The translations under genes and the position numbers were made by a program. Of a stretch of 64,000 nt of DNA, positions 21,555-31,848 are shown piece after piece (the first letter of the stretch is position 1; the number at the start of each line of letters is the position of its first letter). The notes under the pieces are model-generated. The model was not told the DNA's origin. It was given only the letters and a program-made list of their open reading frames with translations, and did not search any database. This DNA is from Glebionis coronaria (lineage: Eukaryota > Streptophyta > Magnoliopsida > Asterales > Asteraceae), in contig CM046876.1 of assembly GCA_025667525.1 (NCBI GenBank), positions 567,793,469 to 567,857,468 on the forward strand. Direction: 5' to 3'.

Positions 21555-24460
21555 TGTAACACCCTATTTTGGAAATGGAAATATCACAGTAATTATGGCG
21601 TGTCATCAAAGCATACAAGGTGAAATGTCTAAACATTACTTGACCATATAAAGGAAAATACCGGAATCAAACATCAGTAGTCCATAAGTAAAGCTCGTCA
21701 CACACAAACATAGTATAGTAAAGAAAAAAGGACGAAACAATGTCCAAAGCATAAGTATCATAAAGAAAAGAAATGCATAATGTAAAGAAGGCTAGACAGC
21801 TTCCAGTCCATATGCACGTACTCTTAGTGTCTACGAGCATCCCTAAGTACCTGCCGTTTTGGGAACATAGAAAAGGAAAACGGCTGAGCAATACGCTCAG
21901 TGCACGGATGTACAATAAAGCATGAATAGGATAAGCATATAACATAATAACAGCGGAAGAAACTAAGTCCCGAGTAACCTGGTTAAGTCTTAATAAAACT
22001 GGTTTTATAGTTTGAAAGTCTTATGTTTATCTTATAAAAAATGTTTGTCATATTTTACCATTTAGCCAATATAGGTCATGAATATCCACCGTGCATGAAT
22101 AATTGGAGGGGTGACCTCATCATGCAAATTAGAGGGGCTGCCTCTAATTTAATATACTGGTTTTATGGGTAGGAGGGATCAGCTCCTTGTGAAGGATGCA
22201 AGGCACACACCACATTTACCATGTAATCCTGAATAAAACGTGTAACTAGGATGCACCCATACGCCCCACATGATAAATATAAATAAATGGCCAAAAGCTG
22301 AAGGGACGCCACGAGCAATCACTCCGCCGTGGTGAAGTCATAACATGAGTGCCTCTAATGTTATGGTTATGGTACCTCCATAACTAGGTGAAACTGGTCA
22401 TGCATGTATATGGCTATAGGTAATCATATTTAAACATAAGCAATCAAACTCATACTTATACTACGGGAAAACAGTTGGCTGCATACGGGGAAATCCTAAT
22501 AAGGAAAGAATGTCCATACTGAAAGGACGGGAATCCGTACCTTATGTCCAGTGAACGGAAACGATGAACTGTGAGAATCCTACTTCTGAAACACTAGTGC
22601 TACATAAATACGTACATGAAATAAGTATCTGCTTACTACATACATAGCTGGTTTATATCATGTCTTAGCTTATTTTATGTGTTCTTACTATTTACACTGT
22701 TTAAAGCCTTAAACTGTGTTAAATCTTATATCCTGTTCATTCTGATTAAGTATTTCTGACATTTCATGTGTTATTATACTTACTGTGTAATAATAAGTAA
22801 CTTTCCAAAAATAGCAGGTTTCCTTAAATAGAAAGTTTCCAAAAATAGAAAGTTTCTAAAAATAGAAAGTTACCAAAATAGAAAGTTTCCAAAAATAGAA
22901 AGTTTCCAAGAATAGAAAGTTTCCAAAAATAGAAAGTTTCCAAAAATAGAAAGTTTCCAACAATAGATTTACTGCTTAAAATAGATAAGTTTCTAAAAAT
23001 AGAAAGTTTCCATAAATAGATTAGCTGCCTTAATTAAATAGGTTTCCATAAATAGATTAGCTGCCTTAAATAAATAAGTTTCCACAAATAGATTAGCTGC
23101 CTTAAATAAATAAGTTTCTAAAAATAGCTGGTTTCCATAAATAAAATAGCTGCCTTATTTAATTAAGTTTCTAAAATAGAAAGCTTCCATAATTAGAAAT
23201 AAGCTGGTTAACTAAGCTAAGTAAATAAGTCTAAGTGTTTTCATGATTATATTCTAAGTCATATGATATATTATATAGTTTAATAATTATTTCATGTAAT
23301 TTAATTAAACTATAGGTTATAATATTTAATTAAAGTATGACATGTTTTTAGTTAAATATATTAAATACTTAGGTTAAAATATGTATTATTAAATATTAAT
23401 AATATAACCTAAGTCATGTTATTAAATTAATTACATCTTATCAATTTAATTCTTAACATAAGTTTATAACATAAACAACTAACATAATCATGATCCGGAT
23501 CTAAGCCTAAAAACATGCACCGGATATGAAACAACAGCGTACCCCGAACCAAATCGGGGTACCCCCTTGCTACCGTGGGACCCACACGCACCAACCAAGA
23601 CCAAAAAAGGTCTTGGTGGTGGTCGGCTAAAATAAACCGAACCCCCTTGGGGTCGGTTGTTCCTTGCGGCCCAAAACAAAACACCCCTTTGATCGACCCT
23701 TTTGATTAATTAAATGATCAAACATGTTAGATCTAGGTTTAATTAATGTGTTTTTATAAAAACATCACGTGTTCTTAATTAATAAAATATTAATTAAAAA
23801 GAAAATAAGTTAAAAAGGTTTTACCGTATTCGTAGATCAAGAGGGTGAAGAACAAACACGAACAAACACTAATTTAACAAGATCCAAGATCAAAGAAATC
23901 ACCTTGATGGTGACTTGATGGTGGCGGCACACAAAGGAGGAGGAGGAAGGGTTTTTAGGTTTTTTTGAAATTCTTCTGTAAAAGTAATTTTGAGTAGTAA
24001 AATTACTTAACCCTTCCTTTTAGTAAAATTGACAATGGGCTTGGCCTATTGTCCCTATTTTGGCCGCGGGTAGGGACTCCCTTGTGGGGGTCCCGTACCT
24101 CGTTTCGTGTCTTGTAATTTCGTACACATTTATGTTTAATTAAGTTCGTGCTTTAAATGTTCTCGTTACGTAAATACCATACTCTTATATATTTAATTAC
24201 GCTCGTATTAAATATATATACGTAATTAATCATAGCTCGTGTTTTAATTACGCTCGTGATTCCGTGATCGTATGTTCGTGATTAATTATTGCTAAATAAT
24301 TATTACGTGATCGTTCATATAAAATACTTATCGTGTTCTAACACGTACGTAATACGTAAACTCCTAATACGAAATCGTAATCATGCTATATTAGGAAAGT
24401 TTTTAACTAGTACGTACGATCCTAAGGTATTATGCATGGTAAAAGCATGCGGGTTTTACA
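21555..24460 (-). repeat. 5' LTR of element B
   Basis: Partner of 861-3768, 2,906 bp, TG...CA. It holds the same minisatellite (22801-23200) with slightly different unit composition. No TATA box could be chosen with confidence among the many AT-rich stretches. Confidence 0.95.
22801..23200 (-). repeat. Minisatellite inside the second LTR of element B
   Basis: Copy of the 17-bp and 36-bp array at 2106-2510. Single-unit differences include one unit one base shorter and some A/G changes. Confidence 0.85.
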
Positions 24461-24465
24461 CCGGA
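24461..24465. repeat. Target site duplication of element B, right copy (CCGGA)
   Basis: Exact copy of 856-860. Coding of element A resumes in frame after it. Confidence 0.95.
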
Positions 24466-27400
24466 TTTGCTATCTACATATGATGAGGATTATCATGATA
24501 TGGAGGGAGATATCGATTTACTTGAAGCATTTTTGAATGAAGATCCTTATGAATCGCTACCTATGGATTTAAAAGTTGTGAATGAAAATGAGACTAAAGT
24601 GAAAACATCTATTGAGGAAGCACCCGAATTAGAACTTAAGGAACTTCCCACTCATTTAGAGTATGCTTTTCTTGAAGGAACGGATAAATTACCGGTGATT
24701 ATTGCTAAGGGATTAAAGGAAAATGAAAAAGATGAACTTATCAAAGTGCTTAAGAAACATAAACGGGCCATTGCATGGAAAATCTCCGACATTAAGGGTA
24801 TAGATCCAAAATTTTGTACTCATTAAATTCTAATTGAGGATGATTATAAACCCGCTATCCAAAATCAAAGAAGGGTCAATCCAAAGATTCATGAGGTGAT
24901 CAAAAAGGAAGTCACTAAACTTCTAGACGCCGAAATGATCTACCTTATCTCGGATAGTCCATGGGTTAACCCCGTGCATTGTGTTCCAAAGAAAGGAGGA
25001 ATGACGGTTGTTACTAATGAGGATAATGAATTGATTCCTACTAGACTTGTGACCGGTTGGCGTGTTTGTATTGACTATAGGAAACTTAATGATGCCACTA
25101 GGAAGGATCATTTTTCATTACCTTTTATGGATCAAATGTTAGAGAGACTAGCGGGGAATGAATTCTATTGCTTTTTGGATGGATTTTCTGGCTATTTCTA
25201 AATCCCCATTGACCCTCGTGATCAAGAAAAGACCACATTCACTTGTCCTTATGGAACATTTGCTTATCGTCGCATGCCTTTTGGACTATGAAATTCTCCG
25301 GGGACATTTCAAAGGTGTATGATGGCCATTTTCCATGATATGATCGAGAAAACCATGGAAGTCTTCATGGATGACTTTTCGGTTTTTGGGAATCTTTCAC
25401 TTCATGTCTCTCTAACCTTGAAAGAATGTTGCAACGTTGTGAGGAAACGAATCTTGTGCTTAATTATGAAAAATGTCACTTCATGTGCAAAGAGGGAATT
25501 GTGTTAGGACATAAGATCTCTAAGGCCGATATTGAGGTTGATAGGGCTAAAATCGACGTGATTGCCAAATTGCCTCCACCCACCACCGTTAAGGGAGTTA
25601 GGAGTTTCCTCGGCCATGCTGGCTTCTATCGACGTTTTATACAAGACTTCTCTAAGATAGCTCGGCCTATGACCCATCTTTTGGAAAAAGAGACTCCTTT
25701 CATCTTTTCGGATGAGTGTATTCAAGCCTTTGAGATGCTTAAAAGAAAATTAACCGAATCTCTAATCTTGGTTGCCCCGGATTGGGACCTACCTTTTGAA
25801 ATTATGTGTGATGCTAGTGATTACGCGGTAGGTGCGGTTTTGGGGCAACGTAAATCAAAACACTTCTTGCCTATACACTATGCAAGTAAGACTATGACGG
25901 ATGCTCAAACAAAGTACACTACAACGGAAAAGGAGTTTCTTGCCGTTGTGTATGCTTTTGAAAAGTTTAGACCATATCTCGTCTTGTCTCAAACCATATT
26001 GTATACGGACCACTCGGCTATCAAATATCTTCTTACTAAACAAGATGCCAAGCCGAGGTTGCTCTGGTGGATTCTCCTTCTTCAAGAATTTAATGTCAAA
26101 ATTCTAGACAAAAAAGGAGCCGAGAATCTCGCGGCCGATCATTTATCTCGACTTGAGAATCTTCACCAAAGCGATCGAGAGAACAAGGAAATCAATGAAA
26201 CATTTCCTCTCGAGACGCTTGGTATGATTGCTTTTCATGGTGATGATAGTACCCCATGGTTTGCGGACATCGCAAATTACCATGCAGGGAAGTTTGTGAT
26301 CAAGGGTATGTCGTCCCAACTAAAACGAAAGTTTTTCAAGGATATCTCCTATTACTTTTGGGACGACCCCTATTTGTTTCGTGTGTGCGCGGATCAAGTG
26401 ATTCGTAGGTGCGTGTTTGGCAAAGAAGCTCAAGATATCCTTAAATCTTGTCATGAAGGACCCACCGGGGGACATCATGGTGCCAACGCCACCGCGAAGA
26501 AAGTCTTTGATGCCGGTTTCTCTTGGCCTTCCATATATCGTAATGCCCAAGACTTGATCAAGACTTGTGATGCTTGTCAACGTCAAGGAAAGAACTCACA
26601 TAGGGATGAAATGCCTCAAAACATTATCCAAGTTTGCCAAATCTTTGACATGTGGGGGATCGATTTTATGGGGCCGTTTTCATCTTCGAAAGGAAATAAA
26701 TACATTCTCGTAGCCGTGGACTATTTGTCTAAATGGGTTGAAGCTAAGGCTTTGCCTACGAATGATGCTCGAGTTATGGTGAAATTTTTGAAACAACTCT
26801 TTGCTAGGTTTGGAACTCCGCGGGCTATTATAAGTGATCGTGGGACCCATTTTTGTAATGAACAATTTGAAAAAGTTCTAAAGAAATATGGTGTCACTCA
26901 TCGACTTTCTACGGCTTATCACCCTCAAACGAGTGTTCAAGTGGAGGTTTCAAACCGGGCTCTTAAAAGGATTTTGGAGCGTTCTATTGGAGAGAATCGC
27001 ACTTCATGGTCGGATAAATTGGACGATGCATTGTGGGCTTTCCGTACGGCTTACAAGACGCCAATTGGTTGTACACCATTTAGATTGGTCTACGGAAAAG
27101 CATGTCACTTGCCGATTAAACTCGAACATAAGGCGTATTGGGCTCTTAAGCATTGTAACTTTGATTTGAGGACCGCGGGTGATCATCGCAAGGTTCAATT
27201 GAATGAACTAAGTGAATTAAGGGATCAAGCTTATGAAAATTCTTTGATCTATAAAGAGAAGACTAAGAGGATTCATGACTCAAAGATCAAAAACCGCATT
27301 TTCAATGTTGGTGATCAAGTCCTCTTATTCAACTCTAGACTTAAGATTTTCTCGGGCAAGCTTAAATCCCGTTGGTCCGGACCATTCACCGTTTCACAAG

Positions 27401-27543
27401 TTTTTCCTTATGGCACCGTTGAGCTAGCTCAAAAAGACGGGCCTAACTTTAAGGTGAATGGTCATCGTGTGAAACATTACTTTGGAGGGGACATACCTAC
27501 GGAGGTTGTCCCGGATCTTCAAACTTTCCCTAAGGACCAATGA
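24466..27543 (+). pseudogene. pol of element A: linker, RT, RNase H, integrase (three nonsense codons, one frameshift)
   Basis: The acidic linker continues from 860 and leads into RT. Conserved RT blocks include WRVCIDYRKLNDATRKDHF (about 25058-25114), RRMPFGL (about 25269-25290) and the catalytic [10 protein letters not shown] (about 25359-25390). Nonsense codons lie at 24823-24825 (TAA), 25199-25201 (TAA) and 25289-25291 (TGA), and a frameshift near 25391. From 25426 a 705-codon frame holds the RT thumb, RNase H ([24 protein letters not shown]), an HHCC region ending CDACQRQGK, and integrase with DDE residues in [17 protein letters not shown] and QVEVSN. It ends at 27541 (TGA). One change (QTSV for the usual QTSG) lies beside the last catalytic residue. 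The order RT-RNase H-integrase without chromodomain is typical of Athila/Tat elements. Confidence 0.93.
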
Positions 27544-27929
27544 ATGCGGGGATCGAGTCGAGCTCATGACTCGGTTAACAAAATCGAGGTGCCTTGTGGG
27601 GGAGTCCCATACATTCTATCTTCTATCTATTTTCTAACACTAATAAGGCTTGATCTTTCAAGCTCGTGCTCGTGTTTTGTTGTGTTGTGAATCTTAGGAA
27701 TGACCCTAATTTGAAGACTCTCGTGTTTGGTTTTTGCCGGTCCACTTGATCTTCCATTCTTTGAATGCCAAAAAGGGGGCACACTCATTATCCCTTGATT
27801 TTTATCGACTAACGTTTTATCTTGAGGCATAATTAATAAACGGCTTATAGATTTATGTGCTCTTTCCATGTTAGGATTTTGCAATAGACTCTTCGTGTTT
27901 TAGCAAGGGAGTGTTACTCTTGAGCTAAG

Positions 27930-27967
27930 AAACATTGAGGACAATGTTTGGTTTTAGCATGGGGGAG
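27930..27967 (+). other. Internal hairpin plus purine tract of element A
   Basis: AAACATTGAGGACAATGTTT is an 8-bp perfect stem with loop AGGA, followed 11 bases later by GGGGGAG. The same 20 bases occur in E (45779-45798) and, on the other strand, in F (59060-59079). Confidence 0.8.
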
Positions 27968-28170
27968 TCAATCGATATAATCGCTTGCTATTGCTTTTGT
28001 CGTGTCCAAACGTATTTGTTTTTCTCATTTTTCATAAAAAATTTAAATTTTTAGTGTTATTTTTAAAGTTTTAATAAATAAAATAAGTGCTTTTGACACA
28101 AATGTAGGCTTTCCGTTGGTGAAAATAAAAATAGTTTTTGACTCGACTCGGTTTTTACCTTAGCTTTTCC

Positions 28171-28405
28171 TTAACGTATTTGAATTAAGTTTTTCTAGGC
28201 TTTTATATAGGGAGCTTTAAAACGCGAAAGTCTTAATTCATACGGGTTAAGAACAAGAACTTTTCGCAAGTTCCTATAATTGATCCTAGAAAGTCGTTTA
28301 TCAAGAGAACTTTAAAACGCAAATTCTAAAACTTGAAAGAGTATAAGAAGATGCAAGATCCTATAGATGACTTGAAAGCCCAAAATTTTGATTTAATAGG
28401 CTAAG
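28171..28405 (+). other. Noncoding block shared by elements A and E
   Basis: The block runs from CCTTAACG to AATAGGCTAAG and includes AAAACGCGAAAGTCTTAA and ACTTTTCGCAAGTTCC. It is nearly the same at 46041-46276 in E. It contains a diverged internal direct repeat around GRGARCTTTAAAAYGC. F has both borders but not the inside (58806-58827). Confidence 0.75.
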
Positions 28406-28758
28406 TATCCATTGATTTCACATTTTTGAAATTTTTACAATATGGAGAACAAGAAATGATAGAGTTCAATCATAAGTATCCAAGATTAATTCTTCTTTGT
28501 GCAAGTATTTTTGTGTTTTATTTAATCTCCTCGTATTTACTTTCCACACTTGAATAATAATTGCTTAATAAATGAAGTTTTTAGCGGTTTAGGCTTGATA
28601 TCTTAACTCGTAACTCCTTCTTTTTCTTCCCTTGTAATTAAAGTGAGAACACATTAAGGGTGTCAGCGTCATGGACTTTTGATCATGGGATTGCGGAAAT
28701 TTGGCTTACTATACATATCATATTAATAAAGAAGAATAAATAAAAACATGTTCTATAG

Positions 28759-28970
28759 GAGCCTTCGGGTGGGAGTCATGTAGCACTAACCTTGTCATTA
28801 GAGCCTTAAGGTGTATGGCAAGGGGACGTGTTGAATAAAAATTGCTTCATCATCATGAGCCATAAGGTGGGATGGTGATGTCAATTCCCTTATTTTTGTC
28901 CAAGGAGCCTTAGGGTGTGGATTTTAAATAAGGAGCACAATTGCATCTTAAAGAGCCACAAGGTGTTATG
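28759..28970 (+). repeat. Five spaced copies of a GAGCC(T/A)(T/C)...GGTG motif in element A
   Basis: Copies start at 28759, 28801, 28857, 28905 and 28953, with spacings of 42, 56, 48 and 48 bases. Each has the form GAGCCTTAAGGTG with one to three changes, separated by unlike sequence. Confidence 0.75.
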
Positions 28971-29505
28971 ATGTAGTTGTTGCTAACTCCATTAATAAGG
29001 TCATAATTGACTTTGGAGGTTTTTATTATTGCTTTTAAGTAGCCATATTAGCCAAATTTCGGGTCCGGGGATTTATCCCTAAAATCGTGTTAAGTTATCC
29101 TTGATGTGGACTTTCTTTAGTGACAACGGTTTTTGAAGTCGAGGTTAGGTTTTGAGTGTTGAGTTTACACCGTTCTTGCCTTCATTTTTGGACTAATAAA
29201 TATCAAAATAAGTCAAATGATACTTTGGGTGAATGACAAATAAAATCTAGAGATACAATTAAGAATAATAGGAGATTGAGTTTAACACAAATTACTTGTA
29301 TGAGTTGGTTTAATTTTGGGGCTTATGATTGACAATGATCTTGTTTTTGCACTTGGCATGGAAAAGTGAAAAGTCGAGGACGATGAATCTATTTGAGTTT
29401 TATGATCCTTAAAGTTATTTTTCAAATAATGAAAGCAATACATTATATCTTTGCAAAATAAATTGTCAAAAGTTGAATAATGGTGTAGATAGTGTTTTAT
29501 TTTAT

Positions 29506-29546
29506 CATTGCGTGAGGACACGGCAATTGCTTAGCAAGGGGGAGTT
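29506..29546 (+). other. Terminal hairpin and polypurine tract of element A
   Basis: CATTGCGTG-AGGA-CACGGCAATTG forms a bulged hairpin at 29506-29529. TTAGCAAGGGGGAGTT then leads directly to the LTR start TGATATGAG at 29547. E and F have the same arrangement. Confidence 0.8.
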
Positions 29547-30370
29547 TGATATGAGTGATTTTACTCATATCAATTATATCAAATAACAATGAATAAATGC
29601 ATTAAACATATGAAATTGCCTTGTATATGTGTTGTTTTGTTGTTTCATGTGTGTAGGTACCAAAGATCACAAAAACCGGCAAAGACCGACACGAGTTTGA
29701 AGAAAAAGATCAACAAAGCCAATTTCGAGCTCGACTTTAGCGGATTTGATATTTATGGAGGAGTTTGAAGTCAAGTGGGCCCCACATGAGCTAAATGGGC
29801 CTGAAAGGCCCAATTGTGGAAACAATTTATTTACCTTTTTACCCAAATGGCCCAAACCAAAGCCCAAGTCTATTTACCTTGTGACGAATTGGATTATGGC
29901 CACAAGCCCACTTCTTTGTGCTAACTAATAAACGAAAAACCTGTTTTGGGCCTCAAAACCCATTAGGGTTTAATTTCAGAAACTTTATAAAGTTTTCACC
30001 CACTTAACCCACACACCTTACAACCTACACGTTTTATTTAACTCACATTTACCCACCTCACATTTAATATCTATTTACCCTTCCCATTCATTGACGATAA
30101 TAACAAGAATACTTTTCCACCCACCATCTTCCTTCACCCCAAAGAAAATAACCAGTTACACTATTCATAAAAACCCTAATCAATAAATACACGAATTAAT
30201 TAGGGCTTTCACTACACACGTGTTTGTCACACGATTTGATATTAAATCCCCAAAGTTTCGGAAGAGAAGAGTGGAAGAGCAAGGCTACGTGTTCCCTTTT
30301 CATTGGCTGAGACACCTCACCATTCCCCATCCTCCAATCAAGATAGGACAGCTCATCACCAAACTAGCAC

Positions 30371-30414
30371 AACTAGCACACTTAATTGCCAAGCTGGCAA
30401 TCCGTGTGCTAGTT
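30371..30414. other. Nested inverted repeat in U3 of element A
   Basis: Outer arms AACTAGCACAC (30371-30381) and GTGTGCTAGTT (30404-30414) enclose inner arms TTGCCA and TGGCAA (30386-30391, 30395-30400) with a 3-base loop. It lies about 110 bases before the TATA box. Confidence 0.75.
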
Positions 30415-30521
30415 GGCTTATATCAACCGTAGATCAAAGATGAGAGAGAAGAGGAGAGAAATAGAAGGCTAAGATTCAAGATTCCCTTCAACAAATCTTC
30501 ATCAGCAGGCCTTGGGTTTGC

Positions 30522-30530
30522 CTATAAAAA
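30522..30530 (+). promoter_or_regulatory. TATA box of element A 3' LTR
   Basis: CTATAAAAA in a GC-richer setting, about 975 bases into the LTR, is the best TATA candidate in this LTR. Confidence 0.6.
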
Positions 30531-31792
30531 CCCACAAAATTATTGTAATCATCATTCCATTTTCTCTTTAGAGTTATAATGTTAAAATAGGTTTAGAATA
30601 ATTTGTATTTCATTTTTAATGGTTTTGTAATCTTTTACTGAAATTAATAAAAGTGGGTTTGAGTTTCAAAAGTCTTTATTAATTTACTGGTTTACTTAAT
30701 TATTCTTGTTATAATCTATTTTTGATATTATATGAATATTAATTGATTAAAGTTAATTAAATAGCTTTGATTGATTAATAAAAGTGGAATTTGGAATCAA
30801 TTTATCCCTACTGGATAAATAAAATACAGTTCGAGATTCTGATTAATGGTAATGGTGGTTCGATTTATGGTGTTTGGTGATGTCGTTTCTGGTTCATAAG
30901 GTAGCACAGCGCTAACCTTCTACCCAATGGACATCTCCAATAGGTTCTCCTTCTTGTTTAATTTTATTGTTTTATTTATTTAATGAATCTGTTTTTGTTA
31001 AATGATGTTATGAATATCTGTTATTCGAATCTGCTTGTATCACATGCTTATGCTAAGGTGTTTTATTTTTAGTAGTGATTGATAGATTAATGGAGTCTTA
31101 TGGTTGTTTTTAACCTGTTTAAGTGAGTTTTGAACGCAAGTTGTAGATTACATTAAGTTGTTTTGGAATTTGTGAGCAAGAAACTTCTGGCTGATATATA
31201 TCGTTTTAAGTAATCTGATATTAGATCTGTTTGATTGGTTTCTGCAAATGGATTCAAGAGTTCAGGTAGGAATCTGGGCAAATTGTGTTCAAGACATAAT
31301 GTGATTGGCTTAATTTAGATTATAAGGATTTATTTAACTGTTTTAAACTTTTGATAATTTGCTAATAGTCATTTTAAAAACTGAGATATTAGGTCTGATA
31401 TAGTTCTGCTAGAAATCTGATATGATTGGTTTGGAGGTGAAATTGCTTTATTTGTTAAGTGCTATGTTTGCTCTATTTTTTTAGCTGATAAGATTGGGGA
31501 TAAATTTTTATATTGCTAGAAGTATTTACTGATTTGATTTTGCTGCTTTAGATAAGTTCTTGTGTGGTTACTGAGCTTGTTTGTTACCTTAAGTTTCGAG
31601 TAATTTGGCTGAATTTGATTTGCTGCTTAGTTGTTTTGATATATTCATATATCTTCAGTTTTGCAAACGTTTAGTTTGAAGAACTGACCTTGCAATTTAT
31701 TTGTCTTTAAAATAATATTATGCACATTTATGTCACCTACTGTGATATTCATTTTTGTCCAAAAAAATATTCATCCAAAAACGTCCCTTGTT

Positions 31793-31848
31793 GGACTCGA
31801 TCCTGCGACCTCGCAGATAAACGCCAAGCACCTTTACCACTGAGCTAA
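31793..31848 (-). other. tRNA-derived sequence (Pol III box A and box B), not a working tRNA
   Basis: On the - strand TAGCTCAGTGGT (box A, 31836-31847) and GGATCGAGTCC (box B, 31793-31803) lie about 32 bases apart, as in tRNA genes. Box B has one mismatch to GGTTCRANNCC. The T stem and acceptor stem do not pair, so it is not a functional tRNA. It may be a tRNA-derived SINE head or tRNA pseudogene inside the LTR of A; T-rich sequence follows on the - strand side (31745-31785). Confidence 0.55.

Larger units (their letters stand above)
861..24460 (-). mobile_element. Element B: Tekay/Del-like chromovirus (Ty3/gypsy), split by element C
   Basis: B is a complete insertion with 2.9-kb LTRs at both ends (TG...CA), perfect CCGGA target duplications, a primer binding site at 21538-21550 and a polypurine tract at 3769-3780. 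These place its transcription on the - strand. Gag, protease, RT, RNase H, integrase and chromodomain follow in that order. Without C it would be about 11.15 kb. C interrupts the protease region between 7122 and 19564. The chromodomain after integrase, the TGTAACACCC LTR start and the gag type fit the Tekay/Del lineage. Frameshifts in protease and before the chromodomain, plus interruptions in gag, make this copy inactive. The two LTRs differ at roughly 50 positions by eye (about 1.7%), so the insertion is fairly recent. Confidence 0.93.
27544..29546 (+). other. 3' noncoding region of element A with conserved structural blocks
   Basis: Two kilobases lie between the pol stop and the LTR without an open frame. 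Its landmarks recur in E and F. GACTCGGTTAACAAAA follows pol directly (about 27570). A perfect hairpin with a purine tract is at 27930-27967. A block shared with E lies at about 28171-28405, and five copies of a GAGCC...GGTG motif at 28759-28970. A block TTAAGGGTGTCAGCGTCATGG (about 28655) recurs in F. The terminal hairpin and purine tract are at 29506-29546. Athila elements often carry an env-like frame here; I see none. Confidence 0.75.

Noticed and set aside
31793..31848. Functional tRNA gene
   Set aside because: Box A and box B are present, but the T stem and acceptor stem do not pair.
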